A DNA stretch of 64,000 bases from Nepenthes gracilis (GCA_033239525.1 BSYO01000016.1:5591045-5655044), one strand, 5' to 3'. Positions 21,329 to 32,979 are shown, counted from the stretch's first letter. Translations and numbers: made by a program. The notes: generated by a model from the sequence alone, not told the origin.

Positions 21329-22675
21329 GAGTAGCACCATGAACAAAATCATAAAATCGAGTGAACGACAACAGAAAAAAGTATTAAAAACTAGATAACA
21401 GCAAACAAAACGGGAGAAAAACCACGTCAGCTTGCTAAGCCACCCACAACACCACATCGAGCATCCCTATAGTAATACCCAATTCCTATCAACTGGACGC
21501 AGCCAAAGGAGTGATCAACTGGATCAGCAGCTGTTTAATCCAGCAATTCCTGGACACAGCAACTAGAAAAACAGCACTGCTAAGAAACTATGGAAATTTA
21601 GCGAATTCAGCACTGCCACCTCCAGCAAATTCAGGAAAACAAACATTGCAGCAGAAAGAGGAAATCTGCACCATTCCACCATCAGCTGCTACTCGCACAT
21701 GCCATCAGATCACATTAGTAATCCAGTGGCAGCAACTTGGTGAGTCACGTTCAGCTCTGATGATGGAAGCACTGGAATTTAACCTTCAGCAGGTAACCTC
21801 AAGCCCAGCAGAAGGAGAGAGCCGCAGGGCAAAAGAACCCAAACGTCATACAAAATAGGTTCAACAAAGCCATTTAAATGGCCTTCAAGCTGCTTCAGGA
21901 CATCAGCAGCCATCAGCAGGAACATGGCATATGCCAAACTTCACAATAACAAAATGAAATCAGCAGCCATCAGCAGATGCCACAAGTAGCTAACTGGATC
22001 GCGCCAATTAGCCATTCACGCCCAAAAGCCAATAGCAGTGTTGATAGAACATAGAGAACCAGCTTCTTATACAGTTGTTCCAGCAGCAGACTTAAATCAC
22101 GCAAGATAACCAATTAATCCAGCCGCAAACCAATTGTCACCAGTGTCACCCACTGCCTACGCCACAGCACAGACTATCGGACAACCATCAGGACACCCAG
22201 CCTTATACTGATCCAGCAGTAAACAGGACACCCAGCCTCAAAACACCAAGTATCAAGGCTCAACATAAAGAAAACAACAGGAGCAACAAGAGAACAGTGA
22301 GATTACAGATCCCCCGCCCCTTTTTTTTTTGGAAGGGGAAATTTTTTTTTTTTAGGAGGGGGAATGTTTTTTTTTTTTTTGAGGGGGAAGGAGGAGGAGG
22401 ATCAGCAAAGAATCAGCAACGCTAGCAAAATTGGCCAACTAGCACACCCAATTTTTTTTTTTTTTGCTCCAACACAACCCTGAACAGTTGTGGGGAAAGG
22501 CACACTCACAGGAGAAACAGCCACCCCCCTTTTTTCTTTTTTTCCTTTTTTTTTTGGGAGGGGGAATGGATTTTTCTTTTCCTTGAAAGGGAATGGAGGA
22601 GGAGGTTCAGCAGAGAACCAGCAACGCCAACCAAATAGGCCAACCCGCACACCCCTATATATATATATATAAATA

Positions 22676-22677
<2 letters not shown>

Positions 22678-22726
<49 letters not shown>
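22678..22726. repeat. (TTA)n microsatellite
   Basis: About 16 TTA units, adjoining a (TA)n tract at 22656-22672. It lies where the post-stop A-rich tract of LINE-6 would be, and probably expanded from that A/T-rich sequence. Confidence 0.95.
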
Positions 22727-22729
<3 letters not shown>

Positions 22730-22789
22730 CTCCAGCGAATCCGGAGTGATTTAGGAACACTACTGTCAGCTTCCATGACGGTCTTCAGT

Positions 22790-23351
22790 TTAAGCCGGAC
22801 GACATTTATTATCTGAGGAAAGATTTGGGAAATGTCTTGAGGGGGGATTTTTGAAAGATACGGTTATTGCGTTCCCTCCAAATGTAATGACCGTAGCTGC
22901 TAACGAAAGGCGTTTCGAGAGAGCCAATAAACTTTTCCCTTTCCATATTGAGGCAGCCCACGAGATATTGTGGCGCCACTCGGAGTGGGGCCATTGAATA
23001 CCCACATGTCTTTGGAGTTTGACCCATAAGGAATTGGAGAAGGGGCATGAGAAGAAAAGATGACCATGGTCTTCGTAGTCCGTGTCGTATAGGGAGCATC
23101 TAGGGGAAAGATTTGGAACTCCATGGAGGCAGTCGATGGTATTGAGTCTACCCCTGATAGCAAGCCAGAGAGTAAACGAATGGGCAGGGATATGGGATGG
23201 GCCCCACGCCAAAGATGCCCAGCTAACCTTTAGTTTGGGAGGCTGGATGAGGGCGTACGCAGATCTCGTGGAGAACTTTCCATGAGCATTCCCGACCCAC
23301 TTCAGCGAGTCTTTTTGATTGACGCGAGGGGAGATTCTATGGGTGGTGGGA
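22790..23351 (-). pseudogene. LINE-6 ORF2 C terminus (zf-RVT), distal part
   Basis: On the minus strand: PTTHRISPRVNQKDSLKWVG, GKFSTRSAYALIQPPKLKVS, LAWGPSHIPAHSFTLWLAIR, CSLYDTDYEDHGHLFFSCPF, WAASIWKGKSLLALSKRLSL. The first zinc Cys pair is C-x3-D (one Cys replaced: CSLYD), so the zf-RVT motif is damaged. There is a frameshift near the end. It joins 24930-25449 once the + insertion at 23352-24925 is removed. Confidence 0.8.
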
Positions 23352-24925
23352 ATCTCCAAAAAAAAAAAAAATCTGTTGTTCCTTAGCACCCTTACTGGTG
23401 CGGCTTGATGCTTTCCACGTTTTGGTTGAGGTCTTCAGTGGAGCTGCCATCGCTTTTTGATCTGATGTTGTTGAAGCAGGGTGCTTTTGAGCCATAAGCC
23501 ATTGTGCTGATGAATGAGCCGATGCTATGACAAAGAAAGCTGGCTGATTACATGCTGTCTGGTGATTAAGTTTGCTGTTATAGGGAGCTGTACTGTCCTC
23601 GTATGGCTGATGGTACCTTCAGTCGATTTAGGCTGGCTCTTAGTTTGTTGCTGGACCGGTGTAGGTTGACAGATTCTGAATTCTGGCCCTGAGTCTGCAG
23701 TTCGCCTGGCCGCAGGAAAGCTGTTTGAAGGTGTTTGCCCTGCTCTTCTTGAGATTGCCGTATAGTTATTGTGGGCTTGTGTTATGTTGATGTAGCTGCT
23801 TTGAAGTGGTGATGTGGCTGACTTGGCCGGTTTCATTTTTTTTGTTGATAAAATGTGAAGTTTTTCCACTGGTAAAGGTATCTCTGTGGAGTTGCAAACT
23901 CTACATTGACACTGCAGTTATGGATTTGCTGTCAGCCGGTTTGTCAGTCTTGCCTTGGTTTAATTGCTTATGCTGCTTAGGAGATGGGCAGTTTTGATGT
24001 TATGGGGGCTGTTGGGTCGGTTTTTGGACGGCTCCCGGTCTGGTTACTGTGTCTGCAGATCGACTGGCCTCAGGCCAGATGGTCTCCGATTGTATCTGCC
24101 GCCTGGCTGCAGCGGGATTGTGATGGAGCTGATTTGCTGTGGTGATGTGGTTATCATCTTTTCGCTGTTGGGTGTTGGGTTGTCTGCTGTGATGTTGGCT
24201 GATCCCTCGGCTACAAAGTCTCTGCTGTTTAGGGGAGCCGCAGGAGGCTGACGAGGTTGGCAGAGGATGGTGGCTGATGTGAATGGCTTACTGTTCGCAC
24301 CGTCTGAATTGGTGACATATTTGGAGCGGGTAGCTGACTCTCATGTGCTACCTGGGACAAATATGTAGACGTGCATTGATGATCGCTGGTGGTGAGGTGC
24401 TAAAGCAAAAATGCTGCCTGTTGCAGTGGTGGCGGTGGTGTAGAGTGGCTGTTCTGTTCTGCTGATACCTTGAGCCCCTTGCTGCATCATTGCTGATTTG
24501 TTGTGCTGCTGCAGATGCTTTGTTCCCACTCTCCTCTTTGCTGTCGATGTCGGTTGGTGATGGCGGCTGCTAGGAGTGGCTGGCCACTTTTCGCTGCAGT
24601 GCGTTCCCTGGTATAAATGTGCTGTGGGGGCTGAAGCTCTCCATTTTTGATGTTTCTTCGGGGGCTTCTTTGTTTTCTTTTGGTTTTGAGATTGTATAGT
24701 TGCTGGGCCGGGTAGCTTTTGGCCTCTCTTGGAAACCTCACCTTGGTGAGCTGTTTTTTTTCGTTAAATTCTGTTACTCATTTCATGATTTTGTTCATGT
24801 TGTTGCTCGGGGTATGCCCTATCTCGTTGTCCTAAGTCTAAGTTGGCAAAACACTTAGAGTTAGTACATCATTTTTGTAATTTTTATTTCATTAAATTCA
24901 TTAAACTTACTTACCAAAAAAAAAA
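23352..24925 (+). mobile_element. 5'-truncated LINE 3' UTR nested in LINE-6
   Basis: It begins with a remnant of the internal module (AATCTCC-A13, 23352-23371). About 1.4 kb of TGC/CTG-rich sequence follows, then the GCTCGGGGTATGCCCTATC box at 24804, the hairpin CTAAGTCTAAGT / ACTTAGAGTTAG, and CTTACTTACC-A11 ending at 24925. It splits LINE-6 ORF2. I could not fix a clean TSD. Confidence 0.75.
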
Positions 24926-24929
24926 GTAA

Positions 24930-25449
24930 GTAGGCATGTGATCGACAATACGGGAGATCTCCATATCTTAACGGTTTGGCCACTCCCAATGATCATTTCT
25001 AATAATAGCAAAAACTTTAACATCCCTCGGCAAGCCAGAGACCAATCGAGTCCTATCAGAGCTGACTTCGCTCAAGAGGCCTAGAGGGTGCCAGTTATCG
25101 TGCCATAGGAAAGTATTTGAGCCATCCCCAATTGTCTTAATAGAGTGGGAGCGCATAAAGGGGCAGAGCTTCAGAATCTTCCGCCAGCACCAGGAGGCTG
25201 AGTTCGGGACTTTTAGAGTCCAAATGCAGCGGTCTTTGATTCTATTGATGTGAACCCAAGACGACCATGCCGAGTTAGGGTCTTTAGAGATGATGCACCA
25301 AAGAAGCTTGCAGATAAGAGATTTATTCTGAGCCATCAGATTCTTAATGCCCAAACCACCTTCAGACTTAGGGTAGCATATGTCGTCCCACGCTACCTTG
25401 GCATTAGCCCTACCATTAGCAGAACCATTCCAGAGAAAGCGCCTTAGGA
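24930..25449 (-). pseudogene. LINE-6 ORF2, thumb-region fragment
   Basis: On the minus strand: LRRFLWNGSANGRANAKVAW, DDICYPKSEGGLGIKNLMAQ, NKSLICKLLWCIISKDPNSA, RCIWTLKVPNSASWCWRKIL, GDGSNTFLWHDNWHPLGLLS, RTRLVSGLPRDVKVFAIIRN. The frame is open over 128 codons. The 5' end is truncated at about 25449. Confidence 0.82.
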
Positions 25450-25539
25450 CTTCTCCCCTTTCGGCTGGGATGTCCTGTAAATCGAGGAGTCCAGGTACTC
25501 CATCTGCCCCCCCCTAAGTCTGAATGCCTCCCGGTCTCT

Positions 25540-27003
25540 GATCTGGACCTTGAGGTGATGAAATTGAAGACACCATGCGATCAATTAGGTGAGCAGGATG
25601 GTCTCGAAGGTCTGGCTCAGGCCCCTGCCTTTCATCCTCCTCCTGCAGTTGATGTCTCTTCGGGTTCGGGAGATGATGAGCCTGTGGGGTGTGATAAGGT
25701 TGCTGCGTCAGGGGTGTCTCTGCTAGGTGAGCTTGGTCTAGACTCTGCTCCTGGTGAAATTGTGCTGGAGAAATTGTCCAGACTCTGCGTCAGGGGTATC
25801 TCCAGGAGTCTGAGTTGCTGACCAGAAACAGGGTAGTCAACAGAGTGCGGTATCCCTCCATGATAGGCCTCAGGCCTCTGATGTTGTATTCTCTTCTGAT
25901 GTGGGCCTTCTGGACGGCGGAGGCTGCAGTCGACTGCTGCCAGTTTCGGATCCAAAAATCTGTAGTCAACAGATTTTGCTTGCTTCCCAGAGTTTCTCTC
26001 TTGCTGGCAATGCAATCCAAACTGGTGGTGAGGATTATCCGGAGCTCTCCTATTTGGATGTGGATAGGACATCTACTCCTATCTCCTGTTCAAGTCACTC
26101 CAATGAGCCCCCTTAGTGGCACCTGGCTCCATCGAATGGGCAGTGGGCGATGAGGCTTTGATTGCTAGCGACATTCGGGTCTAGGATAGCGATTCTGATG
26201 TTGGTTCTTCTCAGTCCTCCGAGGGCTGGTCTGCTGAGAAAATTGCAAATGATCCATTGCACTTTGTCCTCAATAGATTACTTATGGAGAATGCTACTCA
26301 AATCTAAATCTATATTGCCGAAGCGGTATTGGCCTGGGGGTTAAACACACGGAAGTGTGCCTCCCCCACCCAGGTTCGATCCCCCGCGGAAGCACCAAAG
26401 TGGTACTGTGCCTCCCAAAAATCCCGCAAGGGATTTCTGGGTTATGGGGTCGCGAGTGCGGTGGGGCCAGTCACTATAAAAAGCTTACCCTTAACACAGT
26501 TTTTTTACTTACCAAAAAAAGCTACTCAAATCTATATTAGCTCCATCGTCAAGGCCCATCGAGGAATTGTGTTTGATTTCCTTGACTGGTGTTGGAATGA
26601 TGTGGATGAGCTAACAAAAGAAAAATTCAAATCATCCTTCCTGCTGGAAGAGGATTATCTAAAAAGCTCCTTGGGTGCATATTTTGAAGCCCTCCGTTTG
26701 TTGTTGGTTGCCGCTTCCTCAAAACCACACATCGATTGTCTCCCAGTTGACAGAAAGCATATCATATTTGACTTTCTAAGTGTCCTGCTGAAATGGAACT
26801 CGGATTTTTCTACCGGTCAATTCAGAGATTTGGTTGGATTAGTGAAGGGCCTCCAGGCTTTCGAAATCTCAAATCGTTCGCAATTGTTGAATGACCATTG
26901 CGATGTGGGGGAGGATCATAATCTCGTTAGATTGGAGAACGAAGGTACATGGTTTCCAGCTAAATCTAGGAGGAAGCGTAAAGCTGCCCCCAAGATCCCT
27001 TAG
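25540..27003 (+). pseudogene. ORF1 C-terminal half with unfamiliar helical domain
   Basis: After an acidic Ser/Pro linker with stops and shifts (25540-26290), the frame resumes around the SINE as DPLHFVLNRLLMENATQI, then HRGIVFDFLDWCWNDVDELT, EKFKSSFLLEEDYLKSSLGA, RKHIIFDFLSVLLKW and RDLVGLVKGLQAF. It ends at GTWFPAKSRRKRKAAPKIP and a stop. The terminal W-x-P-x-KSRRKRK matches the C-terminal signature of the other ORF1s (SWKPSRSRKKNK). The roughly 150 residues before it are absent from those copies. HRGIVFDFLDWCWN and RKHIIFDFLSVLLKW look like an internal repeat. I do not recognise the domain. It is disabled by frameshifts and the SINE. Confidence 0.55.
26317..26520 (+). mobile_element. tRNA-like SINE, copy 2, with LINE tail
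   Basis: It is homologous to 14905-15077: A-box-like GGCCTGGGGG near 26330, B box GGTTCGATCCC near 26373, then GGTACTGTGCCTCCC, TTTCTGGGTTATGGGG and CTTACCCTTAACACAG. Unlike copy 1 it continues T7-ACTTACC-A7, which is the LINE terminus. The TSD is GCTACTCAAATCTA at 26293-26306 and 26521-26534, probably extending to TATATT with a 6-bp slippage in the left copy. It interrupts ORF1 in frame-neutral protein context (ENATQI / YISSIV). Confidence 0.85.
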
Positions 27004-27233
27004 TCTTCCTTGGGCACAAATGCTGCGCTTAAGATGCCCGCTGGCCTGTTTGGTATCTTGGATCATGATGATCGAATATTCCTGTAGTTTTACTTGTTAA
27101 TGACTTTTGTCATGTTTTTAGGGTCTCCCTTGTTTCTATGTTTCTTTCCCCAAGTAGGCAAAACACTTAGTAAAGAACATAATTTTTGTACTTTTTGAAA
27201 TTTTAATACAATTAATTACTTATTAAAAAAAAA

Positions 27234-27660
27234 GATTCAATCGCAAGGATTTCCCGCAAGTACTCCCTGGTTGATTTAGGCCATATAGTCCCTATCAAAG
27301 TGAGCCCGGGGGATTCACTGATAGGAGGTCAGCTCGGCAAGGCTCAGGTGGGCTTTCAGGATGACCTGAACTCGGCCCCTTCGACTTGCTGCATGGTTGT
27401 GGATCCTAAGGCAAAAGTGGTAGATCAAATGCATTCCCTTGAATGCTGCCCTGTAATTGACTTCGCCCAGTCCCGTGTGGTTTCGGATGCAGCCAAAGTT
27501 GGTTCTGATCCATTATCCCGTGCCATCCAGATGTTGACTAAGGAAAAAGCGCTTCGCCTTACTCTAAATGCCCTTGCCCCGGATCATAGAAACGTGGCCC
27601 TACTTTTTTTAGATAAATGCTGGTGTAATTTATCTGATCAAACTAGGGATGAGTTCGAAT
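27234..27660 (+). pseudogene. Paralogous ORF1 C-terminal fragment
   Basis: One open frame reads DSIARISRKYSLVDLGHIVP (the SI-x-RI-x2-KY signature seen in the other ORF1 C termini), a linker, then EKALRLTLNALAPDHRNVAL, LFLDKCWCNLSDQTRDEFES and SFPRD. It is then cut at 27660. The last part aligns with 26515-26650 (KAHRGIVFDFLDWCWN ... EKFKSSF), so this is a second copy of the same unfamiliar domain and shows its position directly after the SI-x-RI-x2-KY signature. Confidence 0.55.
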
Positions 27661-29761
27661 CATCCTTTCCACGTGATGGTGGCGTCGCAGGAGATCGACG
27701 GCGTGTGGTGGTTGTGGGTGTGGCCGCGATTGTTGCGGCAATTGTGGGTTGAGGCGGCGACGGCGTTGGGTGAGGAAATCGGTGCCGGAAGTGTTGACGG
27801 CTGCCGTTCGGGGTGGCAGCGGCGAAATTGGTGGCCGAAGTGGTGTGCGGTGCTCGTGGGCTGCAGCGTGCGGTGGTAGTGCGAGCGGTGCGAAGGGAGA
27901 GAGAGGACGGCGAAGTCGTTCGATGGGAGAGAGGAGGTGACGGCGCGGTGGTTTCGGCGTCGACGGTGGTTGGGTGAGGCGGAGGAGGCCGGCGACGGCC
28001 ACGTGAGGCGGTGCGGTGGTCGATTGGCAGCAGAGGAGTGGCGGCAGCAGCGGCAGTGGCGCGGGAGGAGCTGCGCACACGGGGAGAGCGGAGGAGACAG
28101 GAACGCACGCGGTGGCAGGAGAGAGAAATGCCAGATTCGAGTGCTTTGGGACATCCTTTCTTCAGATCTGCAAAGTATAATGTTAAGGCAAGTATCCTCT
28201 AGCCTTATTCTTGGTCTGATTTAATTTCCGATGCATTTTGACTACTGTGGGAGATTTTACTAACATGCATGTATTTTTAAATACCCTCAATTTATCAATT
28301 GTGTACATACATGTATGTTTTATCGGTTGTGCGGTGGTTTTGTACTGGTGTTTATGATTTGGAGGGATTTTGGACACCCGGACGATATATATGTACATTT
28401 GTGTATCCGTATATTGTGGAACCATGAACCAGGCCTTGCACTAACCATGCATGTTAGGGGTGGATCACTACGGGACCATGGTGGTCCGAGACCCACAGGG
28501 TCGATTTGTGATCCGAGGCATTGGCTACTGGGAAGTAAGGAAGATTGAGGCATTAGCTACTTCCGCCGTAAGGAAGATGTTTGAAATGACCTGCCCCCAT
28601 CGTGTGTATTTAATTGAGAACCATCGTAAGGTGACGGAAAACTAATATATTTGGACGCCCTAATATATAACTAAAACTTGAAGTTGCACCCAAAGCCGCG
28701 GGTGGTAAAACATAGTGAGCAAGTTCCTAATCTATGGGAGACAGAGTACATGGATGGCCTTGAGATACTGGCCTAATTCGTAGCCAATATATAGCCGTGG
28801 TTACCGGCCGAGGGTAACCCTTCCTCAAGTTGGTATCATTGATCTTTGGTTCTCCGATTTCGTGCATGCTTTGTATGTCTGCACGTATTTGGGTGTCCTG
28901 CGATTTGAGATACATGGTTTGGCCCGTGGATGGGCGATAGGAATGTCCGTACGTGCTGACGTGATAAACCCGGAACGTGTTTTGATTTATGTTTTAGTTC
29001 CGCGGTTTTCTCTTGATTTACGCATTATGAGTTTTAGATCCGGACGACTGTGTGTGTCTCCACGTGGATGTGGTGACGGTTGCGACGTATGTGACCTCGG
29101 ATCATATGATATGATATCATCTACGAGATTTTACCGGATCGTGATTTATATGATTTTGTCCCGGAGGGACGAGTTATTACAGACAATGATTTAGTACGAG
29201 ACATTTCCTCGATTTTCAAGGATTTCACGGATATGGTGTTTTGTTTTACGTGATTGTTATGCGATATCCCTACTTCTGATTTATGTGTACCGTTTTATAT
29301 GATCCTTGATACTAGCTAAGCTCTAGGCTCACGTTTTCATGTTTTATCCCTTCAGTCTAGTGGCATGGATATGCTTGCAGGAGCTCGGACGTGATCGGGC
29401 TCGGATATTCCTTGTGGCGAGTGGAGATGTTATATTTGGTATGCTTCTAATCTCGAGGATGTGTTATGGTTATTAGTTCTAGCCGGATGATGGCCTTGAT
29501 CATTGTATGCGAAATATGTTTGGAGTTATAGTATTATGTTGATGAGTTGTTGTAAATTGGATACCTCCCTTGCGATTATGGATAGCAGGTCATATATTAT
29601 TTGTCCGGATTCATATCCGATGAGATCTTGTGCGGGTTTTATTTATATTGGGTCCTGCATATGTTTGATTGTCACATCCGGGATGGGTTATTGTTGTTGA
29701 TGAAAATCTTATTATTGATTTTATTTTTGACCTGCGTATATTGTGGTCCCGGCCCGTGACA
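27661..29761 (+). mobile_element. Probable LTR of a Ty3/gypsy element (fragment)
   Basis: This 2.1-kb block is unlike the LINE material. The first 470 bp are G-rich (CGGCGACGG, GAGAGAG words). It then becomes AT-richer with alternating ATG-rich sequence and ends GGTCCCGGCCCGTGACA at 29745-29761, a common end for plant gypsy LTRs (TG...CA). No matching TG start, TSD, primer-binding site or internal domain is visible. The left edge coincides with the truncation of the ORF1 fragment at 27660. Frames inside (Pro/Ser/His/Arg-rich on the minus strand) are composition artefacts. Confidence 0.35.
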
Positions 29762-32700
29762 AGGGAGCAAAACGCAGCTACTGGAATAAACCAGTAGCAC
29801 CCAAAATTCCACATAGCAGGCTCAGCATCAACCACACAGGGCCAGCAACAACAACATGGCACGAACTACCAAACGGCATTACAGGCCATCAGCGAATCCG
29901 GTTCGAGCAGCAAGGATCTACCCCAGAGAAGCATAAGGCAAGACCAACTGCCATTTCAACAACCATTCAGATTGGCATCCATAATGCCCTTCCAACATCC
30001 GCACCAAGGCAGCAGGCTCAGCAAGGGGCATGGAGCAATCTGAGGCAACAATCACGTGCACCAATAACTAAGCATTAGCTACTTTATAGGTTAGCAGGGG
30101 CAGCACCCTAAAACTGCCAGAAGATCATACATCAAAATTCACGAGCACATCAGCAACTTTGACAGCATGAAATCCCAAAAACCACGAGCTGCCAAATGCA
30201 GTCAGCAACAAAGCAAAAGAGGTTGACGCATCAGTAATGGGGCAAACCTGCCCACCCATGTCCCAGCACATGAGATGGCACCACCAACAATCAAATCAGA
30301 GGTTCTCACACACGTGGGAGAAGATCAGACCAGCTTACATCATTTCCATGTAAGCATTATAAAATTCCATGCAAATGGCCATCAGCAGCTACATTCTAAC
30401 GGATGCCTACCACGAACCCAGCTCTACGACAGGTTCATTGCACATCATCATCAGCCCACTACTGGGCAGGATCGCATAAAGAGCAGCAAAGATGGATGCT
30501 CCGCCCAAGAGCCCTCCAGGCCAATCGACTCCAATTAATCCCCAACAAGCATTTTCATACCGGCCCGAGGCCTTTCCAAGCAATAATCCATCGATGCAGC
30601 CAATTCATTACCGCACATATCCATCAACACTGTTAAACAAAGAATACGACACCTACCACCTCAATCCAGCGCACTCCTGCTTCAGCATTTTAGCAGCAGA
30701 ACCATAACATACTTGTGGACCAAAGCGGCAGATACACAGCATTATCAGCACTAGTAATGGGACGTGTAGAGGCAGCACCAGCCACTCACAGCAGCCCACT
30801 AACAAGGGCAACTAATTTAGCAGTTCACTGCAACAGGACAAAACCATAAGTCACACTTGTGACCCCTGGGAAAGACCAACCGCTCCACTGAAAGCCCATT
30901 CTGCATCAGGCAGAAATCGACTAAGAGCCAACATTTACATCCCCATAACAAGGCAGCTCTATAAGGGCCATCACCCATCAACAAATGGACATCAACCAGG
31001 CAGAGAACAGGGCTATATATCGAATAGTTGCTACATACTTCAAGGCACCTGAAGCACACAACATAGAAACAGAGTCTTTGGCAAAATTGCAAAAAGCCAA
31101 CAGCATCAGGCATAGAACACACACCATCAAAAATAGTCAGCAGCACAGAGAATGCGCACCCAGCATGGGCAAACCCAAATACTGAATTTATTGGATCCAA
31201 ATAAAGCCCGCGGACTCCACCAGCACACCCTTAAGATCTGGGTGATGCCTTAGATTTCTTGGATTTGTTCTTTTTACGGGATCGAGAAGGCTTCCAAGAA
31301 TCACTTTCCACTTCCAAAGCCTCATTGACATTTAAATTAGAAAAGACCACAGCCCGGCCAGTACATATTACAGAGGCATTGGCAGAACCACCATTCTTAG
31401 ATGACTTCAAACCATGTTTTTGTATAATTTGAGATATTGAGTTGGGAGTTGGGTCGCTGTCAGTACCATACTCAATTGCCAATTCATAATTCTGGGCTCC
31501 AGGGCAATCAACCAGGCAATCGGGAGCAATTGCAGAGGGGTCCGGAAGACAGAGGCCAGAAATAGGGGAGATGGGAGAAGGCACCACAGAATCCTGGGAA
31601 ACCAGACCAAGGGAAGAGGAAACATGTTTCAGGGAAATCGGCAGATCAGGGGGGGTTTGAGAGTCCGACTCCTCCACAATGGAGGACCAACTTCCACTAC
31701 ATCCACTAGGTTCCTCAGCATCCATCGGGGCAGCAGATGGTTGAGTGGGAGGAACCGGCTGAATCGATATTTCATTAACCTCAGACTGGGGGCAACCATC
31801 TTCAGTTTCGATCCTAGGGCAAGACGATAAGTCCATTGGCATGGTTTCTTCAGCCACAGAACAGGGTAAGTGGCCAGAATTACCAACAGCATCGGTTGGA
31901 GGCATGCGAAATTGGCAAACATTTTCATTTAGGACAGGACCAGCAAGACCTGAACCCAGGGGCTTAGGATGAGAAGTCCCTGGAACGAACTTGGACAGGC
32001 ATTTTGTCTCCAGATGCCCAATCTGTTGGCATCGAGCGCAGCGGGTTGGCTTCCAGCTATAAGCCACATTCACCGAAGCTAATTCAGTAGAAGCAGAGCA
32101 AGGATGAATATCGATGGAATTGGGGAACGGCCCATCCACACCAACTTCAACGCACATCTTTGCAAAGGACAGATTTTCCATACGAGCTGTCTTGGGATCA
32201 ATCTGAAGAGGAATCCCAATCGTGCTGGCTAACTAGCAAAGACCAGCGTGAGACCACAATTCGAGCGGTATGTTCGACATTTTTATCCAAATTGGAAAGC
32301 GCTTGTGTTCTTCTTTGGACAACTCCATTCCAGGCTTCCAGCGCTTGAGGAAGATTTCTTTGCCTGAGAAAATCCATGGACCAACACGTATACATTTCTC
32401 CACCATCTCTTCAGAAGGGAAGCGAAAGAAAAAGAAACCGCCTTCGTTGCCTGCGGTTTACTTGAGACCAAATCGGGACCATATCTTCATGGCAATTGCT
32501 TTAACAGCCGTGAAATGTGGAGGAGTGTTAAGGAAGTAGCCAACCAATGTATGACTACAAAAGGAGTTACCTTGTTCGATGACCTCTGGCAGAGGTGAGA
32601 GAGCACCGTCAGAAGACAATGAAGCATGGAGAGGGAAGAAACGGAGCTCAGAGCTTAGCCCAGATCCGTCCTTCCTAACTACATCAGCCCATGAATGGGG

Positions 32701-32979
32701 GGACACATTGTTACCGCCGGATTGGACGGGATCGGGTTTCGGGGACACAGACGAAATAGAAGCCTGGGTCCAAGGCGAAGGAAGATTCGAGGAAGGGTTT
32801 TTCGAGGGCGAGACGGAGTTCTGTGGAGAGGAGATGTGGGTACAGACGGGGGGGCGGACACCGAAGGAGGAGCAGGGGAGACGGCCATGGCCGTCGACGA
32901 GCACCGCCGCCGGAGACGGGAGGAGCGTCAGGCAGAATCAAATTTCAAATTTTAAAATTCGAAAGTTAGAGAGAAGGGC
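29762..32979 (-). mobile_element. ORF1-only LINE derivative, 3' end missing
   Basis: On the minus strand: 5' end at about 32979 (CCCTTCTCTCTAAC, then AT-rich sequence), ORF1 start in the palindrome ACGGCCATGGCCGT at 32881-32894, ORF1 stop at 31231-31233, then about 1.47 kb of CAG/TGC-rich 3' UTR cut at 29761 by the LTR-like block. No ORF2 lies between ORF1 and the 3' UTR, as in the element at 3610-7746. Confidence 0.7.
31231..32888 (-). pseudogene. LINE ORF1 (DUF4283 + CCHC), disabled
   Basis: The probable start is MAVSPAPPSVSAPPSV at 32888. A frame change in a G7 run near 32850 leads to WADVVRKDGSG, the DUF4283-like HTLVGYFLNTPPHFTAVKAI and GFFFFRFPSEEMVEKCIRVG, then ENLSFAKMCVEVGVDGPFPN. 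An intact CCHC knuckle, CARCQQIGHLETKC, lies at about 32044-32003. After a long Ser/Pro linker come PTPNSISQIIQKHGL and SWKPSRSRKKNKSKKSKASP, R-S and a stop. Nonsense codons: TAA after FGLK (about 32460) and TAG replacing Trp in GLCWLAS (about 32235). The C-terminal signature and stop match the other ORF1-only copies. Confidence 0.8.

Larger units (their letters stand above)
21182..22789 (-). mobile_element. LINE-6 3' UTR and tail
   Basis: The tail T8-GGTAAGTAAGTAAATTG starts at 21184, with hairpin arms at about 21237-21280 and the box near 21290. About 1 kb of CAG-rich sequence follows up to 22310. The internal module then appears several times in tandem (22318-22400, 22450-22465, 22535-22600), each a C-rich motif followed by an A-tract on the minus strand. 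It ends in (TA)n and (TTA)n microsatellites (22656-22726) next to the ORF2 end. A 22-bp tail insertion lies at 21307-21328. Confidence 0.75.
25450..27233 (+). mobile_element. ORF1-only element with short 3' UTR and family tail
   Basis: A 5'-truncated ORF1 (to 27003) is followed by only about 220 bp of 3' UTR. The UTR ends in CCCCAAGTAGGCAAAACACT, an AT-rich spacer, ATTACTTATT and an A9 tail (27225-27233). The hairpin loop GGCAAAACACTTAG is recognisably that of the LINE tail. No ORF2 is present. A SINE (26317-26520) is nested in the coding region. Confidence 0.65.

Noticed and set aside
22506..22760. Frame encoding a poly-Asn run
   Set aside because: It is a translation of the (TTA)n microsatellite.
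27638..28154. Overlapping Pro/Ser/His/Arg-rich frames on the minus strand
   Set aside because: Three frames are open at once over a G-rich block. This is a composition effect, and no domain is recognisable.
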